DNA of 64,000 bases from the NCBI RefSeq assembly GCF_022810405.1, contig NZ_JALGQE010000001.1, positions 434,001 to 498,000 of the forward strand, given 5' to 3'. The translations under genes and the position numbers were made by a program. Under the pieces are notes generated by a model that was given only the letters and a program-made list of their open reading frames with translations, did no database searches and was not told the origin of the DNA. Source of the DNA: Rhodococcus sp. ARC_M5 (GTDB taxonomy: Bacteria > Actinomycetota > Actinomycetes > Mycobacteriales > Mycobacteriaceae). This document shows positions 34,782-45,417 of this stretch, piece by piece (position 1 is the first letter of the stretch; each line of letters begins with the position of its first letter).

Positions 34782-36703
34782 AACTCGGTCGCCCGGTCGA
34801 CGAACCACGCCAACGCAGCCGGGTCGTCGACGGCACTCGCATCGAGAGTGCCTGCAGCAGTGGCACCTTGAAAGAGACGTTTGAGCGGTACCTCGAGCTT
34901 CTTCCCGGTTCGGGTGTGGGGTATCGCGGGCGTGGCGATGACGTCGTCGGGAACGTGTCGCGGCGACGCCTGCGTTCTGATGACGGATTCGATGCGTTCA
35001 CGCAACTCGTCGGTCGCACCGCCCGGGACCACCACGAACAGGGGCATCCAGTATCCGCCGTCGGGTAGCTCGATACCGAGCACGAGCGCCTCGGTGACCT
35101 CGTCCAGCGATTCGACGGCCTGGTAGATGTCGGCGCTGCCCATGCGAATTCCGTTGCGGTTGAGCGTCGAATCGGATCGTCCGTGGACGACCACACTGCC
35201 GCGATCGGTCACGGTGATCCAGTCTCCGTGCCGCCAGATTCCCGGATAGGTGTCGAAGTAGGCGTCCCGGTAACGAGATCCGTCCGCGTCGTTCCAGAAG
35301 TACAGCGGCATCGACGGCAAGGGCTCGGTGACGACCAGTTCACCGACCATCCCCCGCACCGAGTTGCCGGCTTCGTCGAACGCGTCGAGCGCCACGCCGA
35401 GGAACGGCACCGACAGCTCTCCGGCCCAGACCGGCGCAGTCCGCACTCCCCCGGCGAATGCCGATACGACGTCGGTACCACCCGAGATGGAAAAGACGGG
35501 TATCTGCGCACCGATGTTCTCCGACAACCAGATCGACGAGGACGCAGGCATCGCGGACCCGGTGATCCCGATCGCTCGCAGAACCGACAGGTCGTGATCG
35601 GTGCCGGGATGCGTGTCGGCCTTGATGCACGAGAGTACATAGCCGGGGCTGGTACCGAGGTACGTCACACCCAGCCGACCGGCGATGTCCCACAATGCAT
35701 CCGGCGTCGGAAATGCCGGATTTCCGTCGGCGCACACGACCGTGGATCCGGCAAGTAGACCGGCGACCTGGAAGTTCCACATCATCCAGCTGGGGCTGGT
35801 GTACCAGAAGAACACGTCCTCGGGCCCCAGATCGGAGTGCAGGACAACGGATTTGAGATGCTCGAGCACCACACCGCCGTGACCGTGCACGATCCCCTTC
35901 GGTAGACCCGTGGTACCCGAGGAGAACACGACCCACAGCGGGTGGTCGAAAGGCACTGCTGCCGGGGACAATTGACGGCTCTGCGCTGTTGCGTCAGCCC
36001 AACTCACTGCATTTCCCGACGCCTCCCCGACCGTCACCACCAGTCTCAGCGTCGGCAGCCCGGCCGTGAGAGCGTCGACATCGGCGGCCTTGTCTCGGAT
36101 CTTCCCTCCGTAGACGTACCCGTCTGCCGTGATCAAGGCCGTGGGTTCGAGTTGGCCCAGACGGTCGAGTGCCGCCGAGGCCGAGTAGTCCTGCCCACAC
36201 GCGGACCACACCGCACCCAGACTCGCGGTCGCCAGGAACGCGATCACCGCCTCGGGAACATTGGGCAGGTATCCGACGACGCGATCGCCGCGGCCGACTC
36301 CCGCGTCGGCCAGCGAGCCCGCCAGCGCCCCCGCCTGATCGATCATCTCCTCCCACGTCACGGTCCGCGTCGAACCGTCCTCGCGGGCGTGGACGATCGC
36401 GGCGCGGCCGGGTCGCATGTGCCTGATCACCTGGTCCACGTAGTTCAAGTGCGTACCCGGAAACCATTGTGCTCCCGGCATACTGCGCTCTGCGAGCACC
36501 GTGTCGGGCACGCTGGAGGAACGGACCTCGAAGAAATCCCACACGGCCCGCCAGAACGATTCGAGTTCGATCGTCGACCACCGCCACAGCGCCTCGTAGT
36601 CCGGCAGCTCCACCTCGTGACGTTGCTCCACGAACCGCGCGAACTCGGTCACCCGAGCCGCGGCGAGATCGGAATCCGACGGCGTCCACAGCGCACTGTC
36701 CAT
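34757..36703 (-). CDS. aacS: Acetoacetate-CoA ligase (acetoacetyl-CoA synthetase)
   Basis: 648 residues, the usual length of the family, with the characteristic N-terminal region (LWTPS, MPGAQWFPGTHLNY). It has the AMP-binding loop FSSGTTGLPKGIVHGHGG and C-terminal TRTGKKLEVP with the catalytic lysine. It activates acetoacetate, and possibly related short acids, with ATP and CoA in the cytosol. It starts 31 bp after the upstream acyl-CoA ligase on the same strand and so probably shares its transcript. Within this unit it could feed C2/C4 units into CoA metabolism; that role is inference. Confidence 0.9.
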   Translation of the reverse strand: MDSALWTPSDSDLAAARVTEFARFVEQRHEVELPDYEALWRWSTIELESFWRAVWDFFEVRSSSVPDTVLAERSMPGAQWFPGTHLNYVDQVIRHMRPGRAAIVHAREDGSTRTVTWEEMIDQAGALAGSLADAGVGRGDRVVGYLPNVPEAVIAFLATASLGAVWSACGQDYSASAALDRLGQLEPTALITADGYVYGGKIRDKAADVDALTAGLPTLRLVVTVGEASGNAVSWADATAQSRQLSPAAVPFDHPLWVVFSSGTTGLPKGIVHGHGGVVLEHLKSVVLHSDLGPEDVFFWYTSPSWMMWNFQVAGLLAGSTVVCADGNPAFPTPDALWDIAGRLGVTYLGTSPGYVLSCIKADTHPGTDHDLSVLRAIGITGSAMPASSSIWLSENIGAQIPVFSISGGTDVVSAFAGGVRTAPVWAGELSVPFLGVALDAFDEAGNSVRGMVGELVVTEPLPSMPLYFWNDADGSRYRDAYFDTYPGIWRHGDWITVTDRGSVVVHGRSDSTLNRNGIRMGSADIYQAVESLDEVTEALVLGIELPDGGYWMPLFVVVPGGATDELRERIESVIRTQASPRHVPDDVIATPAIPHTRTGKKLEVPLKRLFQGATAAGTLDASAVDDPAALAWFVDRATEFQRVQRAR

Positions 36704-36734
36704 ACACGCGAGTATGTCAGCCGAGCGATCGTCG

Positions 36735-38351
36735 TCAGATCAATCCGAGCGACCTCTCGCGCATTTCCACCTTGCGCACCTTGCCGGTGACCGTCATCGG
36801 GAACTCGTCGACCACGTGCACGTATCGCGGGATCTTGTAGTGCGCCAACCGCCCGTCACAGAACTCGCGAACCGCAGCCGAATCGAGCGGTGCGGCATCG
36901 TCCTTCATCCTGATCCACACCATCAGCTCTTCGCCGTACTTCGGGTCGGGCACTCCGATCACCTGCGCGTCGAGGACATCGGGATGGGTGTACAGAAACT
37001 CCTCGACCTCGCGGGGATAGATGTTCTCGCCGCCGCGAATCACCATGTCCTTGATCCGCCCGGTGATCGCCACGTAGCCGTCGGAGTCCATGACCCCGAT
37101 GTCGCCGGTGTGCATCCACCCCTCGTCGTCGACGGCCTCGGCAGTCTTCTCCGGCTGCTCCCAGTAGCCGAGCATCACCGAGTAGCCGCGGGTGCACAGC
37201 TCGCCGGCCTCACCGCGAGGCAGTGTGCTGCCCTCGATCGGGTCGACGATCTTGACCTCGAGATGAGGACCGACGCGCCCGACGGTCGACACCCGCTGCT
37301 CGATGGAGTCCTCGCTCCGAGTCTGCAGCGACACCGGCGACGTCTCGGTCATGCCGTAGCAGATCGACACCTCGGCCATACCCATCCGCTCGATGACCTG
37401 CTTCATCACCTCGGTGGGACACGGCGATCCGGCCATGATGCCGGTACGCAGACTGCCGAGGTCGAAGTCGTCGAAATTCTCCAGTGCCAGTTCCGCGATG
37501 AACATCGTCGGGACTCCGTAGAGCGAGGTGCACTTCTCCGCGGCGACGGCCGTCAACGTCGCCACCGGATCGAACGAGGGACCGGGAATCACCATCGCCG
37601 CTCCGTGTGATGTGCAGGCCAGATTGCCCATCACCATGCCGAAGCAGTGGTAGAACGGCACCGGAATGCACACACGGTCCTCGGCGGTGTAGTGGCAGAG
37701 CTCTCCGACGAAGAACCCGTTGTTGAGGATGTTGCGGTGACTGAGCGTCGCGCCCTTGGGGAAACCCGTTGTCCCCGAGGTGTACTGGATGTTGATCGGA
37801 TCATCGGCACTCAGCCGCTCGGACACGTCGGTGATCATGTGTGGAGTCTTCGCCAACGCTCGGTGACCGCGATCGGTCATCGCTTCCCACTGCATGCTGC
37901 CGATGAACAGGACCTCACGCAGCGACGGCACCTCGGGGCGCACGTCGTCGATCATCGCCGCGTAGTTCGATCCCTTGAACTCCGTGGCCGACAACAACAC
38001 CGACACACCGGCCTGCTCGAGCACGAACTTCAGCTCGTGGGAGCGATAGGCGGGGTTGATGTTGACCAAAACGGCACCGATCTTCGCCGTCGCATACTGC
38101 GCCAGAACCCATTCCGGGCAGTTCGGAGCCCACATTCCGACGCGGTCCCCCACCTCGACACCGGCCACGAGCAAGCCTGCGGCCAGCAGATCGACATCGG
38201 CGACGAACTCGGAATAGGTCCACCGTCGCCCCGAGCCCACATCGATCAACGCATCGTGATCGGAGTATTGCGCCGCACTGCGATCCAGATTCGCGCCGAT
38301 CGTATCGTCCAGAACTGCGGTGTCCGACGCACCGGAAGAATAACTGTCCAT
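36735..38351 (-). CDS. Acyl-CoA synthetase (AMP-binding, FadD-like)
   Basis: About 538 residues from ATG 38351; a GTG nine codons upstream (38378) is possible. The ATG was chosen because family members commonly begin close to an S-Y-S-S-G segment, and GGAG lies just upstream. Motifs: [18 protein letters not shown] (AMP-binding), [24 protein letters not shown] and C-terminal TGKVRK with the catalytic lysine. It activates a carboxylic acid to acyl-CoA; similarity suggests medium/long fatty acids but the substrate is unproven. It begins 54 bp after eutC, so it may be the distal part of the ethanolamine operon. Confidence 0.88.
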   Translation of the reverse strand: MDSYSSGASDTAVLDDTIGANLDRSAAQYSDHDALIDVGSGRRWTYSEFVADVDLLAAGLLVAGVEVGDRVGMWAPNCPEWVLAQYATAKIGAVLVNINPAYRSHELKFVLEQAGVSVLLSATEFKGSNYAAMIDDVRPEVPSLREVLFIGSMQWEAMTDRGHRALAKTPHMITDVSERLSADDPINIQYTSGTTGFPKGATLSHRNILNNGFFVGELCHYTAEDRVCIPVPFYHCFGMVMGNLACTSHGAAMVIPGPSFDPVATLTAVAAEKCTSLYGVPTMFIAELALENFDDFDLGSLRTGIMAGSPCPTEVMKQVIERMGMAEVSICYGMTETSPVSLQTRSEDSIEQRVSTVGRVGPHLEVKIVDPIEGSTLPRGEAGELCTRGYSVMLGYWEQPEKTAEAVDDEGWMHTGDIGVMDSDGYVAITGRIKDMVIRGGENIYPREVEEFLYTHPDVLDAQVIGVPDPKYGEELMVWIRMKDDAAPLDSAAVREFCDGRLAHYKIPRYVHVVDEFPMTVTGKVRKVEMRERSLGLI

Positions 38352-38405
38352 GAACTCCACGGTAGTGACGCCGATCACGTACAGGCACCCCCGAATAGGG
38401 GGACG

Positions 38406-39173
38406 TCACTCCAGGGTGAGGACTTCCGCCGACTCGAGCGCGTCGGCTCGCGACGTGTCCTTGAGCGCCACTCCGGACCGACCGAGCTTCCGGGCTCCGG
38501 CCAGAAGACCGGCCACGATCCGGGCCGACTGCTCGTACCCCTGTCCCTCCGGCGGATGGATGTTCGAGATGCAATTGCGATCGGCGTCGGTGCATCCGGG
38601 CTTCGGCAGATGCGTCAGATAGATACCGAGACTGTCCGCGACCGACAGTCCCGGACGCTCCCCGATCAGAACCAACACCGTCCGCACGCCCATCGCTGCG
38701 GCGATGTGATCACCCAGCGCCACTCGCGCCTCGGTCGCGATCACCGGAGCCGCGATCGAATAGCTATCGGAGAGTTCCGTTTTCAACGCCTCCAGCATGG
38801 CCACACCGTGATCGGACAGCGCACGCGGAGACAACCCGTCACTCAGGACGATGCCGATCTCGTCCTCCGAATGCGACACCGCCGACAGGTCCTTCGGCTG
38901 CCGGCCCAGATCCGGCCGTCGGAGATACTCCGCACGACTCGTCGCCAGCGACGTCACCACCGGCGGTGATCCGAGCCCCACCTGCTCCACCCGAGCCACG
39001 AACTCCTCGACCTCGAGCGGCATGTGCACGGCATCGCGCGCAGCAGCGTGCGCCGAGCGAAACTCGAGCACGCGGGTGGTCGGTAGAGAATCACCGATAC
39101 GTCCCAACCCGATCCGAGACTGAGTCATCGCTCTCAACTCACCCCAGAACTCCACTTCAGATTCACCGGTCAT
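38406..39173 (-). CDS. eutC: Ethanolamine ammonia-lyase small subunit
   Basis: 255 residues. EutC with EutB forms the adenosylcobalamin-dependent lyase that splits ethanolamine into acetaldehyde and ammonia. Family signatures: SRIGLGRIGDSLPT at the N-terminus, FRSAHAAARDAVH, VIGERPGLS-type LIGERPGLS, and the C-terminal NCISNIHPPEG cobalamin-site segment. The start overlaps the eutB stop by 4 nt (ATGA), implying coupled translation. No microcompartment (eutK/L/M/N/S) gene is visible, consistent with the cytosolic actinobacterial form of the pathway. The aldehyde dehydrogenase 5 kb upstream in the same orientation is the likely next step. Confidence 0.94.
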   Translation of the reverse strand: MTGESEVEFWGELRAMTQSRIGLGRIGDSLPTTRVLEFRSAHAAARDAVHMPLEVEEFVARVEQVGLGSPPVVTSLATSRAEYLRRPDLGRQPKDLSAVSHSEDEIGIVLSDGLSPRALSDHGVAMLEALKTELSDSYSIAAPVIATEARVALGDHIAAAMGVRTVLVLIGERPGLSVADSLGIYLTHLPKPGCTDADRNCISNIHPPEGQGYEQSARIVAGLLAGARKLGRSGVALKDTSRADALESAEVLTLE

Positions 39174-40582
39174 CGCGCACTCATCAACGCACGCAACGGT
39201 GATCCCGCGGCATCGACCTCGAGAAGTCGGCCGTCGGTGTCCACCATTCCCAGTCGGGAGAGCCACGACTCGAATTCCGGTGCGGGTCGTAGACCGAGAA
39301 CCTGCCGGACGTAGAGCACGTCGTGAAAGCTCAACGACTGATATCCGAGCATGACGTCGTCGGCACCCGGCACCGCGATGACGAACGCGACCCCGGCGGT
39401 GCCGAGGAGGGTCAGCAGAGTGTCCATGTCGTCCTGGTCGGCCTCGGCATGGTTGGTGTAACAGACGTCCACTCCCATCGGCAGGCCGAGCAGCTTGCCG
39501 CAGAAGTGATCTTCCAGGCCGGCCCTGATGATCTGCTTGCCGTCGTACAGGTACTCGGGCCCGATGAATCCGACGACGGTGTTGATCAGCAGCGGCTCGA
39601 GATCGCGGGCCACCGCGTACGCACGCGTTTCGAGGGTCTGCTGATCGACGGGCCGATCGCCGGTACCGATGTGCGCGCCCGCCGACAACGCCGAACCCTG
39701 ACCTGTTTCGAGATACATGACGTTGTTCCCGACGGTTCCGCGGTGCAGTGATCGGCCGGCCTCGTTCGCTTCCCGAAGCAGTGGAATGTTCACTCCGAAG
39801 CTCGAATTGGCCCCTTCGGTGCCCGCGATGGATTGGAACACCAGATCCACCGGAACGCCCTTGTCGATCAGTTCCATGGTCGTCGTCACGTGCGAGAGTA
39901 CGCACGATTGAGTGGGAATCTCGAAGCGCTGCCGAATGTCGTCGAGCAGATGCAGCAGGTCGGCCGTCGCCTGCGGTGAGTCGGTCGCGGGGTTGATCCC
40001 GATCACCGCGTCGCCCGATCCGAGGAGCAACCCGTCGAGTGTGGCCGCGGCGATTCCGCGTGGGTCGTCCGTCGGATGATTGGGCTGGAGCCGAGTGGTG
40101 AGGGTTCCGGGAAGTCCTATCGTCGTACGGAAGGCCGACGTCACCTGCACGGCTCGCGACACTGCGATCAGATCCTGGTTTCGCATGATCTTGCTGACCG
40201 CTGCCACCATCTCCGGAGTCAGTCCGGCGGCCACCGACCGCAACGTCGCCGCCGCGTCCGACCTCGCCGTGACCTGGAGGAGCCAGTCCCGCAGGCCGCC
40301 GACGGTCAGGTGCGACACCGCTCCGAAGGCGATGCGGTCGTGTGAATCGATGATGAGCCGGGTGACTTCGTCGCTCTCGTACGGAACGAGCAGATCGTGC
40401 AGGAAGACGTCGAGCGAGACCTCCGACAATGCCCATTGAGCTGCCGCACGCTCGGCGTCCGATTCGGCTGCGCAGCCGGCCAATTCGTCGCCCGATCGAA
40501 GCGGTGTCGCCTTGGCCATCAAGTCCACCAGCCCGTCGAAGGTGTAGGTGGTGCCCGAGACCTGCTGGGTGTAGATCGTCAT
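39170..40582 (-). CDS. eutB: Ethanolamine ammonia-lyase large subunit
   Basis: 470 residues from ATG 40582, which overlaps the permease stop by 4 nt. An open frame continues upstream but lies inside the permease gene. EutB is the catalytic TIM-barrel subunit: VIGINPATDSP, QSIAGTEGANSSFGV, YLETGQGSALSAGAHIG, GPEYLYDGKQIIRAGLEDHF and GVDVCYTNHAEADQDD are family-diagnostic segments for substrate and B12 binding. It requires adenosylcobalamin; no B12 synthesis or EutA reactivase gene is in the window. Confidence 0.96.
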   Translation of the reverse strand: MTIYTQQVSGTTYTFDGLVDLMAKATPLRSGDELAGCAAESDAERAAAQWALSEVSLDVFLHDLLVPYESDEVTRLIIDSHDRIAFGAVSHLTVGGLRDWLLQVTARSDAAATLRSVAAGLTPEMVAAVSKIMRNQDLIAVSRAVQVTSAFRTTIGLPGTLTTRLQPNHPTDDPRGIAAATLDGLLLGSGDAVIGINPATDSPQATADLLHLLDDIRQRFEIPTQSCVLSHVTTTMELIDKGVPVDLVFQSIAGTEGANSSFGVNIPLLREANEAGRSLHRGTVGNNVMYLETGQGSALSAGAHIGTGDRPVDQQTLETRAYAVARDLEPLLINTVVGFIGPEYLYDGKQIIRAGLEDHFCGKLLGLPMGVDVCYTNHAEADQDDMDTLLTLLGTAGVAFVIAVPGADDVMLGYQSLSFHDVLYVRQVLGLRPAPEFESWLSRLGMVDTDGRLLEVDAAGSPLRALMSAR

Positions 40583-42033
40583 TCCAGCTCGGCCTCGGCC
40601 TTGGCCAGTGCAGCGAACTCCTCGTCCGGCGAGTTCGCGACGAGATGATGCCTGCTGTAGATACCGAAGTAGGCCATGAACGCCACGAACACGGCCAGGC
40701 ACCACAGTGCCGCGGTGGAATCGACGACGAACGTGGCGACAACGGCGAGCGCTGCGACGATCAACGCGAATCCGGTGGTCACGACGCCGCCGGGGGTTCG
40801 GTACGGCCGTTCCATGTTCGGCTCGTTGCGACGGAGCACGATGTGGCTGACCATCATCAGAACGTAGCTCAGCGCCGCACCGAACACGGCCATGTTGAGC
40901 AACATTGCGCCCTGCCCGGTCAGTGAGAGCAGGAAGCCGATGACGCCCGGGACGATCAGTGCGAGCGTCGGGGCCTTGCGCGTGTTGGTGATGGACAGTG
41001 TCTTCGGCAGGTATCCGGCACGCGAGAGCGCGAAGAGCTGGCGCGAGTACGCGTACATGATCGAGAAGAAGGACGCGACCAGTCCGGCCAGGCCGATGTA
41101 GTTGACGATCTTGCTCGCGGTTCCGTCACCGAGGGCTTCCACCAACGGATTTCCCGATTCCTTGACGGCGTCGGCACCGCCTGCGCCGGTCACCAGGAGT
41201 AGCACGACGGCGCCGGTGACGAGCAGTACGCCCATGGCGGCGATGATGCCGCGCGGCACGTTCTTGGTCGGATCCTTGGCCTCTTCTGCGGCCAGAGGAA
41301 CACCTTCGATCGCGAGGAAGAACCAGATGGCGAACGGGACAGCAGCCCAGATGCCGAGGTAGCCGAACGGCAGGAATCCCGAAGCTCCGGCTGCGTCGGT
41401 GGGCGCGATGTCGGTCAGGTTGCTCGCGTCGAATTGTCCGATGGCGGCGATGGCGAACACGACGAGTCCGACCAAGGCGATCGCGGTGATGACGAACATG
41501 ATCTTGAGGGCTTCGCCTGCGCCGGAGAGATGAATTCCGATGAACACCGCATAGACCACCAGGTAGACCCACCACCCGTCGGTGATGCCGAACAGTCCGA
41601 GCGATTCGACGTAGGCACCGATGAACGTCGCGATCGCCGCGGGAGCGATGGCATACTCGATGAGAATCGCTGTGCCGGTGGCGAATCCGCCCCACGGTCC
41701 GAGAGCGCGGCGGGCGAAGGTGTAGCCACCGCCCGCGGCGGGCAGCGCCGACGACATCTCGGCCATACCGAGGACCATGGCAAGGTACATGCCCGCGATG
41801 ATGATCGCCGCGATGAGCAGACCACCGAAGCCACCCTCGGCGAGACCGAAATTCCAGCCGGAGTAGTCGCCGGAGATGACGTAGCTGACTCCGAGGCCCG
41901 CCAGCAGGACCCAGCCTGCCGTCCCCTTCTTCAAAGTTCGCTTGGCCAGGTAGTCACCGCCTTCGACGTGTGACTGTGTGCTCTCGTGCGAGCTCGATTT
42001 CGGCGGAGACGACTGGGGGTCTTCTACGGACAT
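40579..42033 (-). CDS. eat: Ethanolamine permease (APC family)
   Basis: 484 residues with about 12 hydrophobic segments and a hydrophilic N-terminal ~35 residues. Segments such as YVISGDYSGWNFGL, ALPAAGGGYTFARRALGP and FFLAIEGVPLAAEEAKDP fit the ethanolamine/amino-acid permease branch of the APC superfamily. It is an inner-membrane importer that supplies ethanolamine to EutBC. It is first in a tightly overlapping eat-eutB-eutC unit. The 135-bp gap upstream probably carries its promoter; a weak TCACG-7-CGTGA inverted repeat sits there. Confidence 0.92.
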   Translation of the reverse strand: MSVEDPQSSPPKSSSHESTQSHVEGGDYLAKRTLKKGTAGWVLLAGLGVSYVISGDYSGWNFGLAEGGFGGLLIAAIIIAGMYLAMVLGMAEMSSALPAAGGGYTFARRALGPWGGFATGTAILIEYAIAPAAIATFIGAYVESLGLFGITDGWWVYLVVYAVFIGIHLSGAGEALKIMFVITAIALVGLVVFAIAAIGQFDASNLTDIAPTDAAGASGFLPFGYLGIWAAVPFAIWFFLAIEGVPLAAEEAKDPTKNVPRGIIAAMGVLLVTGAVVLLLVTGAGGADAVKESGNPLVEALGDGTASKIVNYIGLAGLVASFFSIMYAYSRQLFALSRAGYLPKTLSITNTRKAPTLALIVPGVIGFLLSLTGQGAMLLNMAVFGAALSYVLMMVSHIVLRRNEPNMERPYRTPGGVVTTGFALIVAALAVVATFVVDSTAALWCLAVFVAFMAYFGIYSRHHLVANSPDEEFAALAKAEAELE

Positions 42034-42168
42034 TGCAAGCCTCTCGTATCCATTTCGCTCGGAGCGGGGTCACGCCCGAGGGGACGATTCACAACACGGG
42101 TGGCGCGCGAATCGGTTCACGATAGGACCGTGATGTAAGCGCCGCGTCATCGATGAGTGACAGGCGAA

Positions 42169-43152
42169 TTACGTCAGGTTTTCGACGGCGTTGACGTCGC
42201 CGATATCTCCCTCGTCCGGTTCGGCGACTGTCAGTACCGCGTCCACCACAGCCCTGTTGGTTTCCAACTCACGCTCCAGCCGCCGGAGCGTGTGCGCGAT
42301 GCGTGATTCTGCGAAATCACCGACGAGATCGACACTCGCCACCACGTAGATCTGTTTGGGACCGACGAACTCGATGCGCACGAATCTGACCGAAGCCACC
42401 TCAGGGAGCCCTTCGATCCGCTGCACCACCGCGTTCCATAATGCTCTCGAACCCGGTTCGCCGGTGAGGAATCGGCGGTTTCGATCGATCAGAACAAAGG
42501 CGACGATTCCGAGCAGTATCCCCACGAGGATGGACCCGATGGCGTCGAAGGCCGCGTTACCGGTCAGCTGATGCAATCCGATTCCGGCACCGGCGATCAC
42601 GATGCCGATCAGTGCAGCACTGTCCTCGGCGAACACCGCGCGCAGCGTCGGATCCGAGGTCTCGAGTGCGTAGTCGAGAAAGTCTCTGTGGTACTCGGCT
42701 GCTTCACCGCGAATCTGCCGAACCGATTGCAGAAACGACACTCCCTCGAGGAGAAACGCGATCGCGAGCACCACGTAGGCGACGAGGTAGTTCTCGCTGC
42801 TCGATTCACCGGCGAGCAACGAGGTGATGCCGTGCCACACCGACACGGCAGCACCGGCGACGAAGAGCCCGATGGCCGCGAGAGTCGACCAGAAGTACGT
42901 CTCGCGACCGTAACCGAGCGGCCGGCGATCGTCGGGTCCACGCGATCCCCGTCGATTGGCAACGAGCAGAAAGATCTCGTTGCCGGTATCCGCCCACGAG
43001 TGCGCGGCTTCGGCGACCATCGACGCCGACCCGGTGAACACGGCCGCGAACGTCTTGGCGATCGCGACACCGAGATTGGCGACGAACGCAATCACCACCG
43101 TGCGGAGGCTCTCGCCGCCCTCGGCCGCCTCGGACTTCGGTGCGCTCTTCAT
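42169..43152 (-). CDS. Cation diffusion facilitator transporter (SLC30A9-like)
   Basis: 327 residues from ATG 43152. It has about six membrane segments with SMVAEAAHSWADTGNE in TM2 (H..D metal-site positions), GYGRETYFWS after it, and AEDSAALIG in TM5, then a cytoplasmic domain that includes an EFVGPKQIYV strand. This is the cation-diffusion-facilitator layout; the GYGRE/AEDSAAL signature is that of the SLC30A9-like branch, where metal specificity is poorly known. It sits between the DUF779/aldehyde dehydrogenase pair and the ethanolamine operon. A strong hairpin separates it from the DUF779 gene. Confidence 0.87.
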   Translation of the reverse strand: MKSAPKSEAAEGGESLRTVVIAFVANLGVAIAKTFAAVFTGSASMVAEAAHSWADTGNEIFLLVANRRGSRGPDDRRPLGYGRETYFWSTLAAIGLFVAGAAVSVWHGITSLLAGESSSENYLVAYVVLAIAFLLEGVSFLQSVRQIRGEAAEYHRDFLDYALETSDPTLRAVFAEDSAALIGIVIAGAGIGLHQLTGNAAFDAIGSILVGILLGIVAFVLIDRNRRFLTGEPGSRALWNAVVQRIEGLPEVASVRFVRIEFVGPKQIYVVASVDLVGDFAESRIAHTLRRLERELETNRAVVDAVLTVAEPDEGDIGDVNAVENLT

Positions 43153-43175
43153 CGTTCGCACTGTATGCGCTCCGC

Positions 43176-43223
43176 GCAGTGGTGCGGTTGAGTGCCACCA
43201 GGGGCATTCAACCGCACCACTGC
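43176..43223. terminator. Long perfect hairpin after the DUF779 gene
   Basis: CAGTGGTGCGGTTGA at 43177-43191 is perfectly complementary to 43208-43222. With the flanking base pair and five inner pairs (one G-T) this gives a 21-bp stem and a 6-nt loop. It lies 10 bp past the DUF779 stop and 23 bp before the transporter start. There is no T-tract, as is common in actinobacterial terminators. A bidirectional terminator or a dispersed palindromic repeat are the two readings. Confidence 0.6.
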
Positions 43224-43232
43224 CGCAGGCAC

Positions 43233-43771
43233 TCAGCCCTGGAGCATCCCCGGGACGGGACATGCATCGACGGCCTCGGCGACCACGAGCGGATCGTCCG
43301 GCACCGGCGGGCGCCGACCTTCTTCCCAATCGACGCCGACGAGCGGTGGGTACGCGGCGAGAAGCTCGTTCTCTTCCGGGGTGTACGCGCGCCCTCGACT
43401 GAGGAAGCGGACTCCCTCGGGTGATTCGAGCGAAAACCCGCCGCCCCGGCCGGGTACGACGTCGAGCACGAGTTGTGTGTGCTTCCAGGCCTGGAACTGA
43501 GAACCCGAAATCCACACCGGCACACCATCGACACCGTCGGGGAGGTCCTGCGGAACCTCGCCGACCCCGAGCCGCAGGTCGATGTATCCGAGGAGGACGT
43601 CGCGGTCGCCGACGATGAATTCCCCTGCGGGATAACACATCGGCGACGACCCGTCACAGCATCCGCCGGACTGATGCATCATCAGTTCGCCGTGGATACC
43701 GCCGAGGCGACGGAGGAGATCCATCGCCCCGGCGGTGGTCTTCAGCCGCGCGGGCGGCCGAGCATTCTCCA

Positions 43772-43772
<1 letters not shown>
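43233..43772 (-). CDS. DUF779 family protein
   Basis: 179 residues from ATG 43772, whose first base is shared with the stop of the aldehyde dehydrogenase gene (TGATG), so translation is coupled. DUF779 proteins typically sit beside acetaldehyde-type dehydrogenases in Actinobacteria and Proteobacteria. Visible here: HGELMMHQSGGCCDGSSPMC (Cys-rich, His-containing), GEVPVWIS-like GVPVWIS, and KHTQLVLDVVPGRGGGFSLE. The biochemical role is unknown; the conserved Cys/His cluster suggests metal binding or redox chemistry. The C-terminal ~60 residues look less conserved. Confidence 0.85.
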
Positions 43773-45295
<1,523 letters not shown>

Positions 45296-45361
45296 TGAAA
45301 ATCCTCCTGATCGACACGTGCTTCACAGTTGATGCGGTGTGTGATTCATGACACTAGGCGG

Positions 45362-45383
45362 TGCAACGTTGCAACTAGGTTGC
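45362..45383. promoter_or_regulatory. Palindromic operator candidate upstream of the aldehyde dehydrogenase
   Basis: TGCAACGTTGCA at 45362-45373 is a perfect 12-bp palindrome. It is followed after 5 bp by another GTTGC (45379-45383), giving GCAAC-GTTGC-aactag-GTTGC. It lies in the 122-bp gap between the regulator gene and the dehydrogenase, 67-90 bp from the dehydrogenase start, where an activator or repressor would bind. The GAF/HTH protein encoded next door is the obvious candidate binder (inference). Confidence 0.5.
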
Positions 45384-45417
45384 TTACGCCCGACCGGACG
45401 GTCCTCGGATCCTGCAG

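Noticed and set aside
42117..42133. TCACG-7-CGTGA inverted repeat upstream of the ethanolamine permease
   Set aside because: Five-bp arms are expected by chance in GC-rich intergenic DNA; mentioned with the gene only.
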